From Nocardia rhamnosiphila NBRC 108938 (GTDB taxonomy: Bacteria; Actinomycetota; Actinomycetes; Mycobacteriales; Mycobacteriaceae), in NCBI RefSeq assembly GCF_000720425.1, contig NZ_JOAJ01000003.1, forward strand, positions 124,001 to 188,000: a stretch of 64,000 nt of DNA, given 5' to 3'. The position numbers and the translations under genes were made by a program. The notes below the pieces were generated by a model. The model was not told the origin of the DNA and searched no databases. It worked only from the letters and a program-made list of their open reading frames with translations. Below, one piece after another: positions 15,055 through 24,523 of this stretch (positions are counted from its first letter, which is position 1; every line of letters begins with the position of its first letter).

Positions 15055-15807
15055 ATGAATATTGTTGCCCGGCACCTTTTTCTAGCGATCGCGATCGCGC
15101 TCTCGCTGGCCGTCGCCCCCGCGGGGGCGAACGCCATGACGATCGATCCGCCCGGCCCCGCACCCGTGGCCTCGGTAACTCCCTCCGACGGCGCTCTCGT
15201 CGGCATCGCCCATCCGGTTACCGTCCGGTTCTCCGGCGCGGTCACCGATCGGGCCCGCGCCGAGCAGTCGCTGGCGGTCACCGCCGGCGATCCGCTGCCC
15301 GGCTCCTACACCTGGCGCGGTGACCGGGAACTGACCTGGACGCCCACCGGATATCTGCCGGCGAACAGCACGCTCACCGTGAATTTCGGTGATCACCGTA
15401 CCCAGTTCCAGACCAACGGAGGGGTGGTCGCCGACGCGAACATGTCCACCCACACCTTCACCGTCAGCATGGGCGGTCTGGTGGTGCGAATTATGCCCGC
15501 GTCCATGGGCAAACCCGGTTACGAGACGCCCACCGGCACCTACCCGGTGCTGGAGAAGTTCCGCAACATCATCTTCGATTCCCGGACCATCGGTATTCCC
15601 CTGGATTCCCCGGAGGGCTACCTGATCGACGGAGAATGGGCCGAGCGGCTCACCTGGGGCGGCGTCTTCGTCCATTCCGCGCCCTGGTCGGTCGATCAGC
15701 AGGGTAATTCCAATGTGAGTCACGGGTGTATCAATCTGTCTCCCGACGACGCCGCGTGGTACTACGAAAACGTCGGTGTCGGCGATCCGGTGAACATCCA
15801 CTGGTGA
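15055..15807 (+). CDS. ldt: L,D-transpeptidase (YkuD domain), exported
   Basis: A 250-aa exported peptidoglycan L,D-transpeptidase forming 3-3 cross-links between meso-diaminopimelate residues. A Sec signal peptide covers about residues 1-28 (hydrophobic LFLAIAIALSLAVAPA, cleavage near GANA). An Ig-like domain of the mycobacterial Ldt type follows (about 35-125), then the YkuD catalytic domain (about 130-250) with the active-site motif GNSNVSHGCINLSPDDA (Cys in SHGC) and an upstream His in GGVFVHSAPW. ATG 15055 has AAGGGG 7 nt upstream. There is no lipobox. The leader hairpin upstream may control its translation. Confidence 0.92.
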   Translation: MNIVARHLFLAIAIALSLAVAPAGANAMTIDPPGPAPVASVTPSDGALVGIAHPVTVRFSGAVTDRARAEQSLAVTAGDPLPGSYTWRGDRELTWTPTGYLPANSTLTVNFGDHRTQFQTNGGVVADANMSTHTFTVSMGGLVVRIMPASMGKPGYETPTGTYPVLEKFRNIIFDSRTIGIPLDSPEGYLIDGEWAERLTWGGVFVHSAPWSVDQQGNSNVSHGCINLSPDDAAWYYENVGVGDPVNIHW

Positions 15808-15917
15808 TCGGGTGACCGGCGCGCCCGGTGCCGGCCCCCGCGCTGCGGTCCGGCCGGCGATCCACTAGAACAATGAAGAGCGATCGCGCGTCGTGAACCG
15901 ATGAAGGGGGCCGCGCC

Positions 15918-17060
15918 ATGGATCGACCGCCCTCGGGTCCCGCCGACGGGGAGCAGTACCCCCGAGACCACACCGGCCCACCCCGGGAGCGGGACCCGCG
16001 CACGGCACCGGAACCCGGATACGCCGATCCGGACCCGTATGGCCACACCGACCCACCCGGGCAGTGGGACCCGCATCCGTCAGTCGCACCCGGATACGCG
16101 GACCAGGATCCCGCCACTCCGCACCCCGACCTGTACCGCCCGCACCACGGCGATCCGGCCGGCTCGCCGGTGCCGGCCGATTCGATGCCCACCGAACCCA
16201 TACCGGTGCTCCGGCTGCCGGGATGGGACAGCGGCAACGCCCACTACGAGGGTTCGTGGTCGGATTGGGTCGCGCGGGCGAGCGCCGACGCGGCCGAGCC
16301 CGAGGGTGTCACGGCGGAGGATCCCGGTGTGGTCCCGCCTCCCACCGTCGATACCCGACCCCCGTCCGGGGCCGCCGCGGCGGCCGACACCACCGTCGCG
16401 CCCGAGAACGAGCCGATGGCGACCACCGCGGACACCTCTCCCGCGGGCGCCCGGGAACGCCTGCGCCGGCGGTTGACCCCACCCGACCACACCACCCCTG
16501 CGCCGGTCCACGCCACGGCCCCCTCCGGCCGGATCCGTGTGCTTCCGGTGCTGCTGGGGGTCGCGGGGGTCGCGGCTCTCGGCGCGGCCGCGTATGTGCA
16601 GTTCGCGATCGTCGGCGGGGACGAACCGCGCGCCCCCGCCGCGGCGGCGCCCAGCGCCACGGTGCCCGCCGCCCCCGGCGCCGACCCGCACTGCGTGGCC
16701 GAACGGGTCGGTAACACCGTGCAGGGCAACGAACCGGGCGGCACCGATTCGGGGCCCTCGGCCATCTTCGGGTTCCAGCACGCCTACTACGTCGCCCGGT
16801 CCGGGGAGCAGGCCCGCGCGCTCGTCGCGGGGGACGCCGCCGTCCCACCGGCCGCCGATATCCAGCGCGGTATCGACACCATCCCGGAGGGGACCACCTA
16901 CTGCGTCCGGATCGCTCCCGGCGCGTTCGTCGGCCAGTACACCGTCACCATCACCGAGTACCGGCCCGGATCGGCGCCGCTCGGATACAACCCGCAACTG
17001 GTCACGACGATGCGAATCGGTGACCGGACCTTGATCACCGGTATCGGCCCCATGCCCTGA
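15918..17060 (+). CDS. Pro-rich cytoplasmic tail, one-TM membrane protein of unknown function
   Basis: A 380-aa protein. Residues 1-200 are acidic and Pro/Asp/Tyr-rich with repeated PGYAD/DP-type motifs and look disordered. A single transmembrane segment lies at about 208-231 (VLPVLLGVAGVAALGAAAYV). A folded extracytoplasmic domain of about 120 residues follows, with two cysteines (DPHCVAERV and TTYCVRIA) that could form a disulfide. No lipobox or signal peptide; the topology is probably type II (N-in). ATG 15918 follows GGGGGC. Function unknown; such proteins are frequent in Nocardia and other mycolate producers. Confidence 0.8.
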   Translation: MDRPPSGPADGEQYPRDHTGPPRERDPRTAPEPGYADPDPYGHTDPPGQWDPHPSVAPGYADQDPATPHPDLYRPHHGDPAGSPVPADSMPTEPIPVLRLPGWDSGNAHYEGSWSDWVARASADAAEPEGVTAEDPGVVPPPTVDTRPPSGAAAAADTTVAPENEPMATTADTSPAGARERLRRRLTPPDHTTPAPVHATAPSGRIRVLPVLLGVAGVAALGAAAYVQFAIVGGDEPRAPAAAAPSATVPAAPGADPHCVAERVGNTVQGNEPGGTDSGPSAIFGFQHAYYVARSGEQARALVAGDAAVPPAADIQRGIDTIPEGTTYCVRIAPGAFVGQYTVTITEYRPGSAPLGYNPQLVTTMRIGDRTLITGIGPMP

Positions 17061-17128
17061 GTGCCACGATTCGGCCCGGATCGGCGAACGAGGTGGTCCG
17101 GCGCGCTCGCGAGGCGCAGACTCGGAGG

Positions 17129-18121
17129 ATGGACGCCATCGGTACAGCCCGGGTGCCCGATCATCCGACAGTGCAGGCCGCGCTGTCCCTGGCCCGGCGG
17201 GCGCCGTCGGTGCACAATACGCAACCGTGGCGCTGGGTGTTCGACGGTCACCGGCTGCATCTGCACCGCGACACCAGTCGGCAGCTGTTCTCGGCGGATC
17301 CGCAGGGCAGACAGCTGACCATCAGCTGTGGGGCCATCCTCGACCACACCCGGACCGCGTTCGCGGCGGCAGGCTGGGACACCGAGGTGATCCGGCTGCC
17401 CGATACCGCGCCCGACCACCTCGCCACCGTCGACTTCGCTCCCGCCGCCGAGGTCTCCGATACCGTCCGGGCCCGCGCCGCGGCCATCGAGCAGCGCTAC
17501 ACCGACCGGCTGCCGATGCTGCCACCCCGCGACTGGGACCGGGTCGAGCCGGGCCTGTGTGCGGCGGCCGGTGCCCGCGGGGCCCAGCTCGAGGTACTGG
17601 GCGACTCCGCCCGGCTGCGCCTCGCCGCCGCCTCGGCACGATCGGCGGCGTTGCGCGAATACGATCCGCAATATCTGAACGAGCTGCACTGGTGGGCGGG
17701 TAACAACTCCCCCGCCGACGGGGTGCCGATCTCCGCGCTGGTCTCGGCGGCGGAAGCGGCGCAGGTCGGGGTGGGCCGGGCCTTTCCCACCGCGCCGCCC
17801 TCGCTGCGGCGTGGTGAGCTGACCGACGCGTCGCGGCTGCTGGTGCTCGGTTCGGCCACCGACAGTGCCCTGGATTGGCTGCGGGCCGGGGAAGCGCTGT
17901 CCGCGGTACTGCTGGACTGCACGGCCGCCGGGCTGTCGACCTGTCCGCTGACCCATATCACCGAGGTCCCGGTCAGCCGGCGCGCCATTGCGAATCTACT
18001 GGCCGAGCCCGCGATTCCGCAGGTCGTCGTGCGGGTGGGCACCGCGCCTACCGCGGCCGCACAACCGCCGACACCGCGGCGCACCGTGACCGATTTCCTG
18101 GAACTGCATCGCGGCGGCTGA
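17129..18121 (+). CDS. Acg-family nitroreductase-like flavoprotein
   Basis: A 330-aa Acg-type protein, with two nitroreductase-like halves, the class that includes M. tuberculosis Rv2032 (Acg) and Rv3131. Recognition rests on the N-terminal LARRAPSVHNTQPWRWVFDG and the C-terminal GLSTCPLTHITEVPVSRRA segments. Some members are thought to bind FMN without turnover. The start is uncertain: ATG 17129 has GGAGG too close to act as a normal Shine-Dalgarno, and in-frame GTG 17093 has none. It converges on the P450 series. I did not identify a DosR box upstream. Confidence 0.82.
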   Translation: MDAIGTARVPDHPTVQAALSLARRAPSVHNTQPWRWVFDGHRLHLHRDTSRQLFSADPQGRQLTISCGAILDHTRTAFAAAGWDTEVIRLPDTAPDHLATVDFAPAAEVSDTVRARAAAIEQRYTDRLPMLPPRDWDRVEPGLCAAAGARGAQLEVLGDSARLRLAAASARSAALREYDPQYLNELHWWAGNNSPADGVPISALVSAAEAAQVGVGRAFPTAPPSLRRGELTDASRLLVLGSATDSALDWLRAGEALSAVLLDCTAAGLSTCPLTHITEVPVSRRAIANLLAEPAIPQVVVRVGTAPTAAAQPPTPRRTVTDFLELHRGG

Positions 18122-18212
18122 GCTGGCCTGGGCCTGGGCCACGGAGAGAGTGGTGTCGAAGAAACCCCGAACCACCTGGATCCAGGACGAACGGGGCGGT
18201 GGCATTCTGCAT
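18115..18212 (-). pseudogene. Remnant of a CYP154-like P450 gene downstream of the first CYP157-like gene
   Basis: ATG 18212 has AGGAG at 18223-18219, the same arrangement as the intact CYP157/CYP154 junction near 22620. Its first codons read MQNATAPFVLDPGG, like a CYP154 N-terminus (compare [14 protein letters not shown] in the intact gene). Shortly after, in another frame, FFDTTLSVAQAQASS resembles [15 protein letters not shown], which is about 170 residues further into the intact enzyme. The rest is missing. The simplest reading is a CYP154-like gene reduced to two fused scraps by internal and 3' deletion, abutting the Acg-type gene. Confidence 0.5.
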
Positions 18213-18238
18213 CGGAGACTCCTGACCGAACTGCCGAA

Positions 18239-19483
18239 CTAGTGAAAACCGGCCACGCTGATCGGCGGGCTCTTCGGGAAGGTGACCGGAAGTGCGGACA
18301 GTGCCCGGTGGAATGGGCCCGGCCGCCACTGCAATTCCGCGGCGGGCACCGCCAGTTCCATCTCCGGGAGCGCATCCAGCAGCTGATCGATCGCGTCCTG
18401 CACGATCAGCACCGCTACCGGCCGCGCCGGGCAGGCATGCGGGCCCGTTCCGAAGGCCAGATGTGAGCGATTGTCGGTCACGTTCCCGGTGCGGATCGCC
18501 GGATCGTTGTTACAGGCCGCCATACTGATCACCACGGGCTGATGCGCGGGCAACCACACATTGTCGATCAGGATCGGCTGCCGCGGATAGCTGAAGCAGT
18601 AGTTGGCTATCGGCGGATCGTTGAACAGCACCTCGTCCAGCGCATCCCGGGTCGACAGGCTTCCGTCCAGTACATTCGCCGCGAACCGCTCGTCGGTCAG
18701 CATGAGCAGCAGGGTGTTCGCGATGAGATTCTGCGGTGGTTCGATCGCCGCCCCGTACAGCGTCACCAACTGATGCATCATTTCTTCGTCGTCCAGTCGC
18801 ACCGGGTGTTCGACCAGCCGGCTGGTGACATCGTCACCGGGTTCGGCGCGTTTGAGCCGGGTCAGCTCCAGGAGCGCTTCGGACAGCATCTGATTGCCGC
18901 GTTCGGCGTCGATGGTATCGAACAGCGCCGCCATCCCGGTGGCCGCGCGCCGGCTGATATCGGGCGGGCAGCCGAGCGTGGCATTGAGGGTGGAGAAGGC
19001 GACCGGCAGAGCGTATTGGCTGACCACGTCGCAGTAACCGACTTCGCAGAACGAGTTGATCAGTGGGACCGCGACCTGTTCCACGGTGGCGTGCAGGCGG
19101 TGCAGATCGATCTTGCCGAGCGCCGCCGCGGCCGCCGAACGATACCGCGTGTGCTCACTGCCGGCGCTGCGGATCGGGTTGGGCCGCCACTCCATCATCG
19201 GGCGGATCGGGCAGTCGGCGGGGATATCCTGTTCCCACGCACGCGGATCGGCCGGAAAATGGTCCGGATCGTGCAGGATCTGCAGGGCGGCGTGGTAGCC
19301 GATCACCAGGGTGGCCGGGACGCCCGGCGCCAGCTCCACCGGAGCCAAGGAGCCGAAACGCTGCCGCATCTCCCGGTAGGCCCGGTGTGGATCGGCTGCG
19401 TACTCTTCCGCGTACAGCGGGATTCGCGGACCGTCGAAATCCCGGGGTCCCGCGGACGATAGGGGTGTGCTCTCGATAGTCAA
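18239..19483 (-). CDS. Cytochrome P450, CYP157-like, lacking ExxR (copy 1)
   Basis: A 414-aa P450. The heme-thiolate region is present (HLAFGTGPHACPARPVA, Cys351), but the K-helix reads E284-V-L-F287 where ExxR is expected, so the Arg is Phe. The I-helix is GAAIEPPQN instead of AGxETT. Loss of ExxR is known for CYP157 enzymes of Streptomyces. TTG 19483 was chosen because the homologous sequence begins about there (TIESTPLSS; AGGA about 12 nt upstream); the frame is open further upstream but that part looks non-coding. Very similar over most of its length to the copy at 19989-21257, implying recent duplication. Substrate unknown; catalysis or another heme role is open. Confidence 0.86.
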   Translation of the reverse strand: MTIESTPLSSAGPRDFDGPRIPLYAEEYAADPHRAYREMRQRFGSLAPVELAPGVPATLVIGYHAALQILHDPDHFPADPRAWEQDIPADCPIRPMMEWRPNPIRSAGSEHTRYRSAAAAALGKIDLHRLHATVEQVAVPLINSFCEVGYCDVVSQYALPVAFSTLNATLGCPPDISRRAATGMAALFDTIDAERGNQMLSEALLELTRLKRAEPGDDVTSRLVEHPVRLDDEEMMHQLVTLYGAAIEPPQNLIANTLLLMLTDERFAANVLDGSLSTRDALDEVLFNDPPIANYCFSYPRQPILIDNVWLPAHQPVVISMAACNNDPAIRTGNVTDNRSHLAFGTGPHACPARPVAVLIVQDAIDQLLDALPEMELAVPAAELQWRPGPFHRALSALPVTFPKSPPISVAGFH

Positions 19484-19988
19484 AAGTCTGTGGTTCCTGC
19501 GCGAAGGGTCTCGCGGCCGGAGGTCCGGCCGCCGGGCTGAGTTCGCGACTCTACCTGGAACCCAGCGCGGCCGATCGGGATTCGCAGCGCCACGGATGGT
19601 CGTGCACATGCACGGTCGGCTGTGTTCATCGGCCGCGCGGGGTCGAGACCTCTCGGTCTGGCCGTTCAACGCCCGAGACTCGCGTATGCGATGTGCGGTC
19701 CGCCCTTCACGGAGTGCGACCGGTGAGCACCCCGGCCGAGGGCGGGACGGCTTCGACCCGCTGCGGGCCGCGGCGGCCCCGGCGCCGGGTCGTGTCATCG
19801 TTCGTCCGGCCGGATGCGCGTGCCCCGCCGGCACTTTCACGTCTTCCTCGCGCACGGCCCGGCCGCCGGGCTTTCACGTGGTAGCGCACTGCGAGATGCT
19901 GCCGCCGGGGCGAGAAAACAGCGCACCCGGCGCAACACAGTGCGGCCATCCACGAACAGCACCGGCCCGGCCGACCGATATGCGACGT
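19484..19988. other. 505-bp gap between two CYP157-like genes
   Basis: Neither strand shows a recognisable protein, although long frames are open because of GC content. A 9-bp hairpin (GCGGCCGGA, GG, TCCGGCCGC) lies at 19513-19532, 30 nt upstream of the copy-1 start on the minus strand. By position, a CYP154-like partner of copy 2 might once have been here, but I could not find a P450-like remnant. Confidence 0.5.
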
Positions 19989-21257
19989 TCAGCGACCGTT
20001 TATCCGGATCGGCGGGGACTCGGGAAAGGTGACCGGCAGCGATACCAGCGCCCGATGGAACGGGCCGGGCCGCCATCGCAGATCGGCCTGCGGTACCGCC
20101 AGCTCCATCTCCGGCACCGCGTCCAGCAACTGGTCGATCGCGTCCTGGACGATCAGCAACGCCACCGAACGGGCCGGGCAGCTGTGCTGGCCCGCGCTGA
20201 ATGCCAGATGCGACCGGTTGATGGTCGGCCCATCGGCTCTGATGGCGGGATCGTTGTTGCAGGCGGTCATACTGATCAGCACCGGCTGGTGTGCCGGCAA
20301 CCAGATACCGTCGATCAGCATCGGCTGCCGCGGATAGCTGATGCAGTAATTGGACAGCGGTGGATCGTTGAACAGCACCTCGTCGAGGGCATCCCGGGTG
20401 GAGAGACTGCCGTCCAGCACATTGGCCGCGAAACGCTCATCGGTCAGCATCAGCAGCAGCGTGTTCGCGATCAGATTCTGCGGCGGCTCGGTCCCCGCGC
20501 CGTACAACAGCGCCAGCTGCTGCCGGGTCTCCTCGTCGCTCAACTGCACCGGATGCCGGACCAGCCGGGTGGTGATGTCGTCACCGGGCTGAACCCGTTT
20601 GAGCCGGGCCAATTCCAGCAGCGCGTCGGCCTGGGTGACATTGCCCTCGGCCGCGTCCACTGTATCGAACATGGCCGCCAGACCGCGGGCCGCGCGGTGC
20701 CCGAGTTCGGGTGGGCAGCCGAGCATGGCGTTGAGGGTCGCGAAGATCAGCGGGGAAGCGTACTGCCCCACCACATCGCAATAGCCGTCGGTGCAGAACG
20801 AGTTGATCAGCGTGACCGCGATCTGCTCGATGGTGGGACGCAATTCGTGCATATCGATCTCGCCGATGGCCGAGACCGCGGCCGACCGGTAGCGGATCCG
20901 CTCCTGGCCGACGGTGCGCAGCGGATTGGGCCGGTACTCCATCATGGGCAATACCGGGCAGTCCTCGGCTACCCCGCGCTGCCATACCCGCGGGTCGGCG
21001 GGAAAGTGTTCGGGGTCGTTGAGGATCCGCAGGGCGGTGTGATAGCCGATCACCAGGGTGGCCGGGACGCCCGGGGCCAGCTCCACCGGAGCCAGCGAAC
21101 CGAACCGCTGCCGCATCTCCCGGTACATCTTGTGCGGATCGGCGGCGAACTCCTCCGAATACAGCGGGACGTACGGGCCGATGGGATCCACCGGGGAGCC
21201 GTGGATCACCAGGCGTGGATCGGAAACGCGGTACCGATCATGTTGTGCTGTGGTCAT
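19989..21257 (-). CDS. Cytochrome P450, CYP157-like, lacking ExxR (copy 2)
   Basis: A 422-aa P450 with heme-binding HLAFSAGQHSCPARSVA (Cys kept). The K-helix is EVLF (in [18 protein letters not shown]) in place of ExxR, and the I-helix is GAGTEPPQN. ATG 21257 (MTTAQHDRYRV) has GGAG upstream; the frame is open to 21326 without support. The 145 nt between it and the CYP154-like gene may hold its own promoter. By eye it is the closest relative of copy 1 (for example both have REMRQRFGSLAPVELAPGVP). A role alongside the conservon signalling proteins is inferred from position only. Confidence 0.87.
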   Translation of the reverse strand: MTTAQHDRYRVSDPRLVIHGSPVDPIGPYVPLYSEEFAADPHKMYREMRQRFGSLAPVELAPGVPATLVIGYHTALRILNDPEHFPADPRVWQRGVAEDCPVLPMMEYRPNPLRTVGQERIRYRSAAVSAIGEIDMHELRPTIEQIAVTLINSFCTDGYCDVVGQYASPLIFATLNAMLGCPPELGHRAARGLAAMFDTVDAAEGNVTQADALLELARLKRVQPGDDITTRLVRHPVQLSDEETRQQLALLYGAGTEPPQNLIANTLLLMLTDERFAANVLDGSLSTRDALDEVLFNDPPLSNYCISYPRQPMLIDGIWLPAHQPVLISMTACNNDPAIRADGPTINRSHLAFSAGQHSCPARSVALLIVQDAIDQLLDAVPEMELAVPQADLRWRPGPFHRALVSLPVTFPESPPIRINGR

Positions 21258-21402
21258 GACATCACACTCCGAGGTTCGTATGAATCGGTGAATAGTGCGT
21301 TCTCGCAGACCTATCCGCCGACCCATACATCCCGCTCAGCGACGTCCGCGACGAGCCATCAGCATGAAGTTGTAGTAACCAGAACCTTTTACGCTACCGG
21401 CT

Positions 21403-22620
21403 TCAGCCCAGGTACACAGGCAATTCCTGGTGACCGTTGGAAACGAAGCTCACCACCGGCTTCAACTCGCCGACCGCCACGGCCAGCCGGATATCCGGGA
21501 ACCGCCGGAACAGCGCGGGCAGCGCCAGCTCGCCCTCCATCCGGGCCAGCGGCGCACCGATGCAATGGTGCGCCCCGTGGCCGAAGGACACATGATCCTT
21601 GGCCGCCCGGGTCACGTCGAACAGATCGGCGGTGTCGCCGTGGATCTTCGGGTCGCGGCCGGCCGCGGCGTAGGAGGCCAGGATGGCCTCGCCCTTGCCG
21701 ATCCGCAGTCCCTCGATTTCGATGTCCTCCACGGCGTACCGCAGCGGCAGATGCGCCACCGGGGCCTGGTAACGCAGCGTCTCCTCGACCACCTCCGACC
21801 AGCTCACCTCGCCCGCCAGGGCGGCCGCGCGCTGCTCCGGATGGGTGAGCAGCGCGACGATGGCCTGGTCGAGCAGGTTGACCGTCGTCTCGTGACCGGC
21901 ATTGATGACCAGCATCAGGGTTTCGACGATCTGCTTCTCGGTGAGCTGCGAACCGTCCTCGTCGCGACTGCCGATCATCACGCTGGTGATGTCGTCCCCG
22001 GGGTTGTCGCGCCGATAGGCGACCAGTTCGGTGACCAGACCGTACATCTCGACGAAGTTGGCCTGGGCCCCCGCCTGATCGATCGTGGTGTCGAAATACC
22101 GGTCCACACAGACGCGCAGACCCGCGCCCAGCGAATCCGGAACCCCCAGCAGTTCGGTGATCACCTGGATCGGTACCGGATAGGCGTAGCCCTCACGCAG
22201 GTCGACGACCTGGCCCGCGGGCACGGCGGCCAGCCGGTCGAGCAGGTCGGCGATAAGCGCTTCCACCCGCGGGCGCAGCGCCGTGGTCCGCCGGTGGGTG
22301 AAGGCCGGGGACACCAGCCGGCGCAGCCGGCGATGGTCGGCCCCATAGGTGGTGAACATGTTCTCCACCGCGATCCACGGCAGCAGCGGCCAGTCCTCGG
22401 TGATCTCACCGTTCACGAACGCCGTCCAGTGCTGGCGCGGGTCCTTGGACACCCGCGGATCGGCCAGCAGGCTCTTCAGGACCGTCGCGTCGGTCACCGA
22501 CCAGGCGGGCACGTTACCCGGCAACTCGATCAGCGCGGCGGGACCCTGGGCGCGCAACCTCGCCGCTTCCCCTTGGGTATCGGCACCTGCCATATCCAGG
22601 ACGATGGGTTGGCGTTCCAA
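21403..22620 (-). CDS. Cytochrome P450, CYP154-like (canonical)
   Basis: A 405-aa soluble P450 with all canonical motifs: I-helix AGHETT (241-246), K-helix E280-T-L-R283 and heme-binding [10 protein letters not shown] with Cys353. TTG 22620 was chosen because AAGGAG lies 8 nt upstream and overlaps the preceding stop codon; the frame stays open to 23355 but that part is antisense to the neighbouring P450. It follows the CYP157-like gene with an 11-nt gap. CYP157-CYP154 pairs beside conservons are described in Streptomyces. Redox partners and substrate are not encoded nearby. Confidence 0.9.
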   Translation of the reverse strand: MERQPIVLDMAGADTQGEAARLRAQGPAALIELPGNVPAWSVTDATVLKSLLADPRVSKDPRQHWTAFVNGEITEDWPLLPWIAVENMFTTYGADHRRLRRLVSPAFTHRRTTALRPRVEALIADLLDRLAAVPAGQVVDLREGYAYPVPIQVITELLGVPDSLGAGLRVCVDRYFDTTIDQAGAQANFVEMYGLVTELVAYRRDNPGDDITSVMIGSRDEDGSQLTEKQIVETLMLVINAGHETTVNLLDQAIVALLTHPEQRAAALAGEVSWSEVVEETLRYQAPVAHLPLRYAVEDIEIEGLRIGKGEAILASYAAAGRDPKIHGDTADLFDVTRAAKDHVSFGHGAHHCIGAPLARMEGELALPALFRRFPDIRLAVAVGELKPVVSFVSNGHQELPVYLG

Positions 22621-22631
22621 CGACTGACTCC

Positions 22632-23903
22632 TTATACGAGATGCAACGGAGGAGAAGGCGGGAAAACGACCGGCAGGGCGGCCAGGGCCCGGTGGAAGGG
22701 CCCCGGACGCCAGATCAGTTCCTCGGGTGCCATCGCGAGTTCCAGTTCGGGCAGCGCGTCGAGCAGCAGGTCGATCGCCCCCTGGACCACCACGAACGCC
22801 GGCGACTGCGCGGGGCATGCGTGCGGTCCGATACTCCAGGCCAGATGGGAGCGGTTGCCCGTGTGGTCGGCGCCCCGGATGGCCGGGTCGTTGTTGCACG
22901 CCGAGAGGCTGATCACCACCGGCTGGTGGGCGGGCAGCCAGGTGTTCTCGACGAGAATGGGCTGCCGCGGATAGGTGGTGCAGAAGTTGGCCATCGGCGG
23001 GTCGTTGAACAGCACCTCGTCCAGCGCGTCGCGGGTGGACAGCGCACCGCCGAGCATGTTTCCGCCGAACCGCTCGTCGGTCATCATCAGCAGCAGGGTG
23101 TTGTTGATGAGGTTCTGCTGCGGCTCCACCCCGGCGCCGTAGAAGCTGATCAGATTGGACAGCAGCTCCTCGTCGTCGAGTTTCGCCGGATGGTGTACCA
23201 GCCGGGAGGTCACATCGTCGGCCGGATCGGAGCGCTTCATGAAGACGAGCTCCATCAGCGCCTCGCTGAGATGGGTCATCCCCCATTCGGCGTTGACCGT
23301 GTCGAACAGCGCGGCCATCCCATTGGCGACGCGCTCGCCCAGTTCCAGTGAGCAACCGACCATCTGGTTGATCACCTCGAACACCAGCGGAAACGCGTAC
23401 TGCGTGACCAGGTCGGCCTTGCCCGTCTCACAGAAGGAGTTGATCAGCGGAACTGCGATCCGCTCCACGGTCTGGTGCAGTTCGTGCAGGTCGATGCCGT
23501 CGATCGCGTGCACATACACCTGGCGGTAGCGCTGATGCAGCTCACCGCTGTTACGCAGGGCGTTCGGGTACCACTCCATCATCGGTTTGACCGGCGAATC
23601 GGGCGGGATACTCGTCTGCCAGGTCCGCGGATCGGCCGGGAAACGGTCGGGATCATTGAGGATCCGGACGGCCGCGTCATAGCCGATCACCAAGGTGGCC
23701 GGCACATCCGGGGCCAGATCGATGGGAACCAGCGAACCGTATCGGCTCCGCATCGCGGCATAGGCGCGATGCGGATCACCGGCGAATTCTTCGGAAAAGA
23801 GGCTGAAGCGGTCGCCAACGCCTCCGGTGGGGTCTCCGTGAACGACCGGGCAGCCGGTGAACGGAGGTTGCTGTTGCGGAACCGGAGAGAACTGCGTGGT
23901 CAA
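22632..23903 (-). CDS. Cytochrome P450, CYP157-like, lacking ExxR (copy 3, conservon-linked)
   Basis: A 423-aa P450 coupled to the conservon: its TTG start at 23903 overlaps the cvnD stop (TTGA), with GGAG upstream. The heme loop is [17 protein letters not shown] (Cys kept, the usual Phe replaced by Trp). The K-helix is EVLF in [18 protein letters not shown], so the ExxR Arg is missing. The I-helix is GAGVEPQQN. It is more diverged than copies 1 and 2 and is probably the ancestral conservon member (CvnE position). It ends 11 nt before the CYP154-like gene. Confidence 0.88.
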   Translation of the reverse strand: MTTQFSPVPQQQPPFTGCPVVHGDPTGGVGDRFSLFSEEFAGDPHRAYAAMRSRYGSLVPIDLAPDVPATLVIGYDAAVRILNDPDRFPADPRTWQTSIPPDSPVKPMMEWYPNALRNSGELHQRYRQVYVHAIDGIDLHELHQTVERIAVPLINSFCETGKADLVTQYAFPLVFEVINQMVGCSLELGERVANGMAALFDTVNAEWGMTHLSEALMELVFMKRSDPADDVTSRLVHHPAKLDDEELLSNLISFYGAGVEPQQNLINNTLLLMMTDERFGGNMLGGALSTRDALDEVLFNDPPMANFCTTYPRQPILVENTWLPAHQPVVISLSACNNDPAIRGADHTGNRSHLAWSIGPHACPAQSPAFVVVQGAIDLLLDALPELELAMAPEELIWRPGPFHRALAALPVVFPPSPPLHLV

Positions 23904-24523
23904 AGACGAGACTCCAATCGGCGGAACAGAAATTCGACGAGCGTGATCAGCGACTGCAGGCAGGTTCGCCGATCACGGGCGTCGAGGGCGATGAGCGGAG
24001 TGTCTTCGGTCAGGTCGAGTGCCTCGCGCACTTCCGACAGCGGGAAGCGGTTCGAACCCTCGAACTCGTTCACCCCGACCGCGTACGGCACACCGCGCTC
24101 CTCGAGTACGGCCAGTACCTCGTCGGCCTTCTCGATACGCCGGGTGTCCACCAGGACCAGGGCACCGAGTGCGCCCTTGGCCAGTTCCTCCCACAGCGGG
24201 ATGAACCGCTGCTGGCCCGGCGTACCGAAGAGGTACAGGGCCAGTTCGGGATTGAGCGTGATACGGCCGAAGTCCATCGCGACCGTGGTCTGCGTCTTCG
24301 ATCCCAGGCCGCCCAGATCGTCGATACCGACGCTGGCCTCGGTGATGGTCTCCTCGGTACGCAGCGGCTTGATCTCGGAAATACTGCTCACGAAGGTGGT
24401 CTTACCGACGCCGAAATTACCGGCTACCAGCAATTTCACCGATCGGGTCACCGTCTCCGGCACATAGTCGACCGCGCGGCCGTATTCCGCGGACCGATCA
24501 GGCCGGGAGAGCACGGAGCCCAT
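23900..24523 (-). CDS. cvnD: Conservon GTP-binding protein (CvnD)
   Basis: A 207-aa small GTPase-like protein of the actinobacterial conservon. The P-loop GNFGVGKTTFV is near residue 35, with a switch region EASVGIDDLG and a DxxG-like LFGTPGQQRF segment. The C-terminal half has ALVLVDTRR and GVNEFEG, which replaces the usual NKxD motif. In Streptomyces conservons CvnD works with CvnA-C as a membrane-associated heterocomplex resembling eukaryotic G-protein signalling. It overlaps cvnC by 26 nt and the following P450 by 4 nt. Confidence 0.92.
   Translation of the reverse strand: MGSVLSRPDRSAEYGRAVDYVPETVTRSVKLLVAGNFGVGKTTFVSSISEIKPLRTEETITEASVGIDDLGGLGSKTQTTVAMDFGRITLNPELALYLFGTPGQQRFIPLWEELAKGALGALVLVDTRRIEKADEVLAVLEERGVPYAVGVNEFEGSNRFPLSEVREALDLTEDTPLIALDARDRRTCLQSLITLVEFLFRRLESRL

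Noticed and set aside
17093..17129. GTG 17093 as start of the Acg-type gene
   Set aside because: No Shine-Dalgarno and extra N-terminal residues unlike the family; kept only as an alternative.
19484..19988. CYP154-like remnant between the two CYP157-like copies
   Set aside because: No P450 motif was found in any frame, unlike at 18115-18212.
19467..21848. 793-codon open frame on the plus strand
   Set aside because: Antisense to the second CYP157-like gene and part of the CYP154-like gene; the translation is Arg/Gly-rich with no domain.
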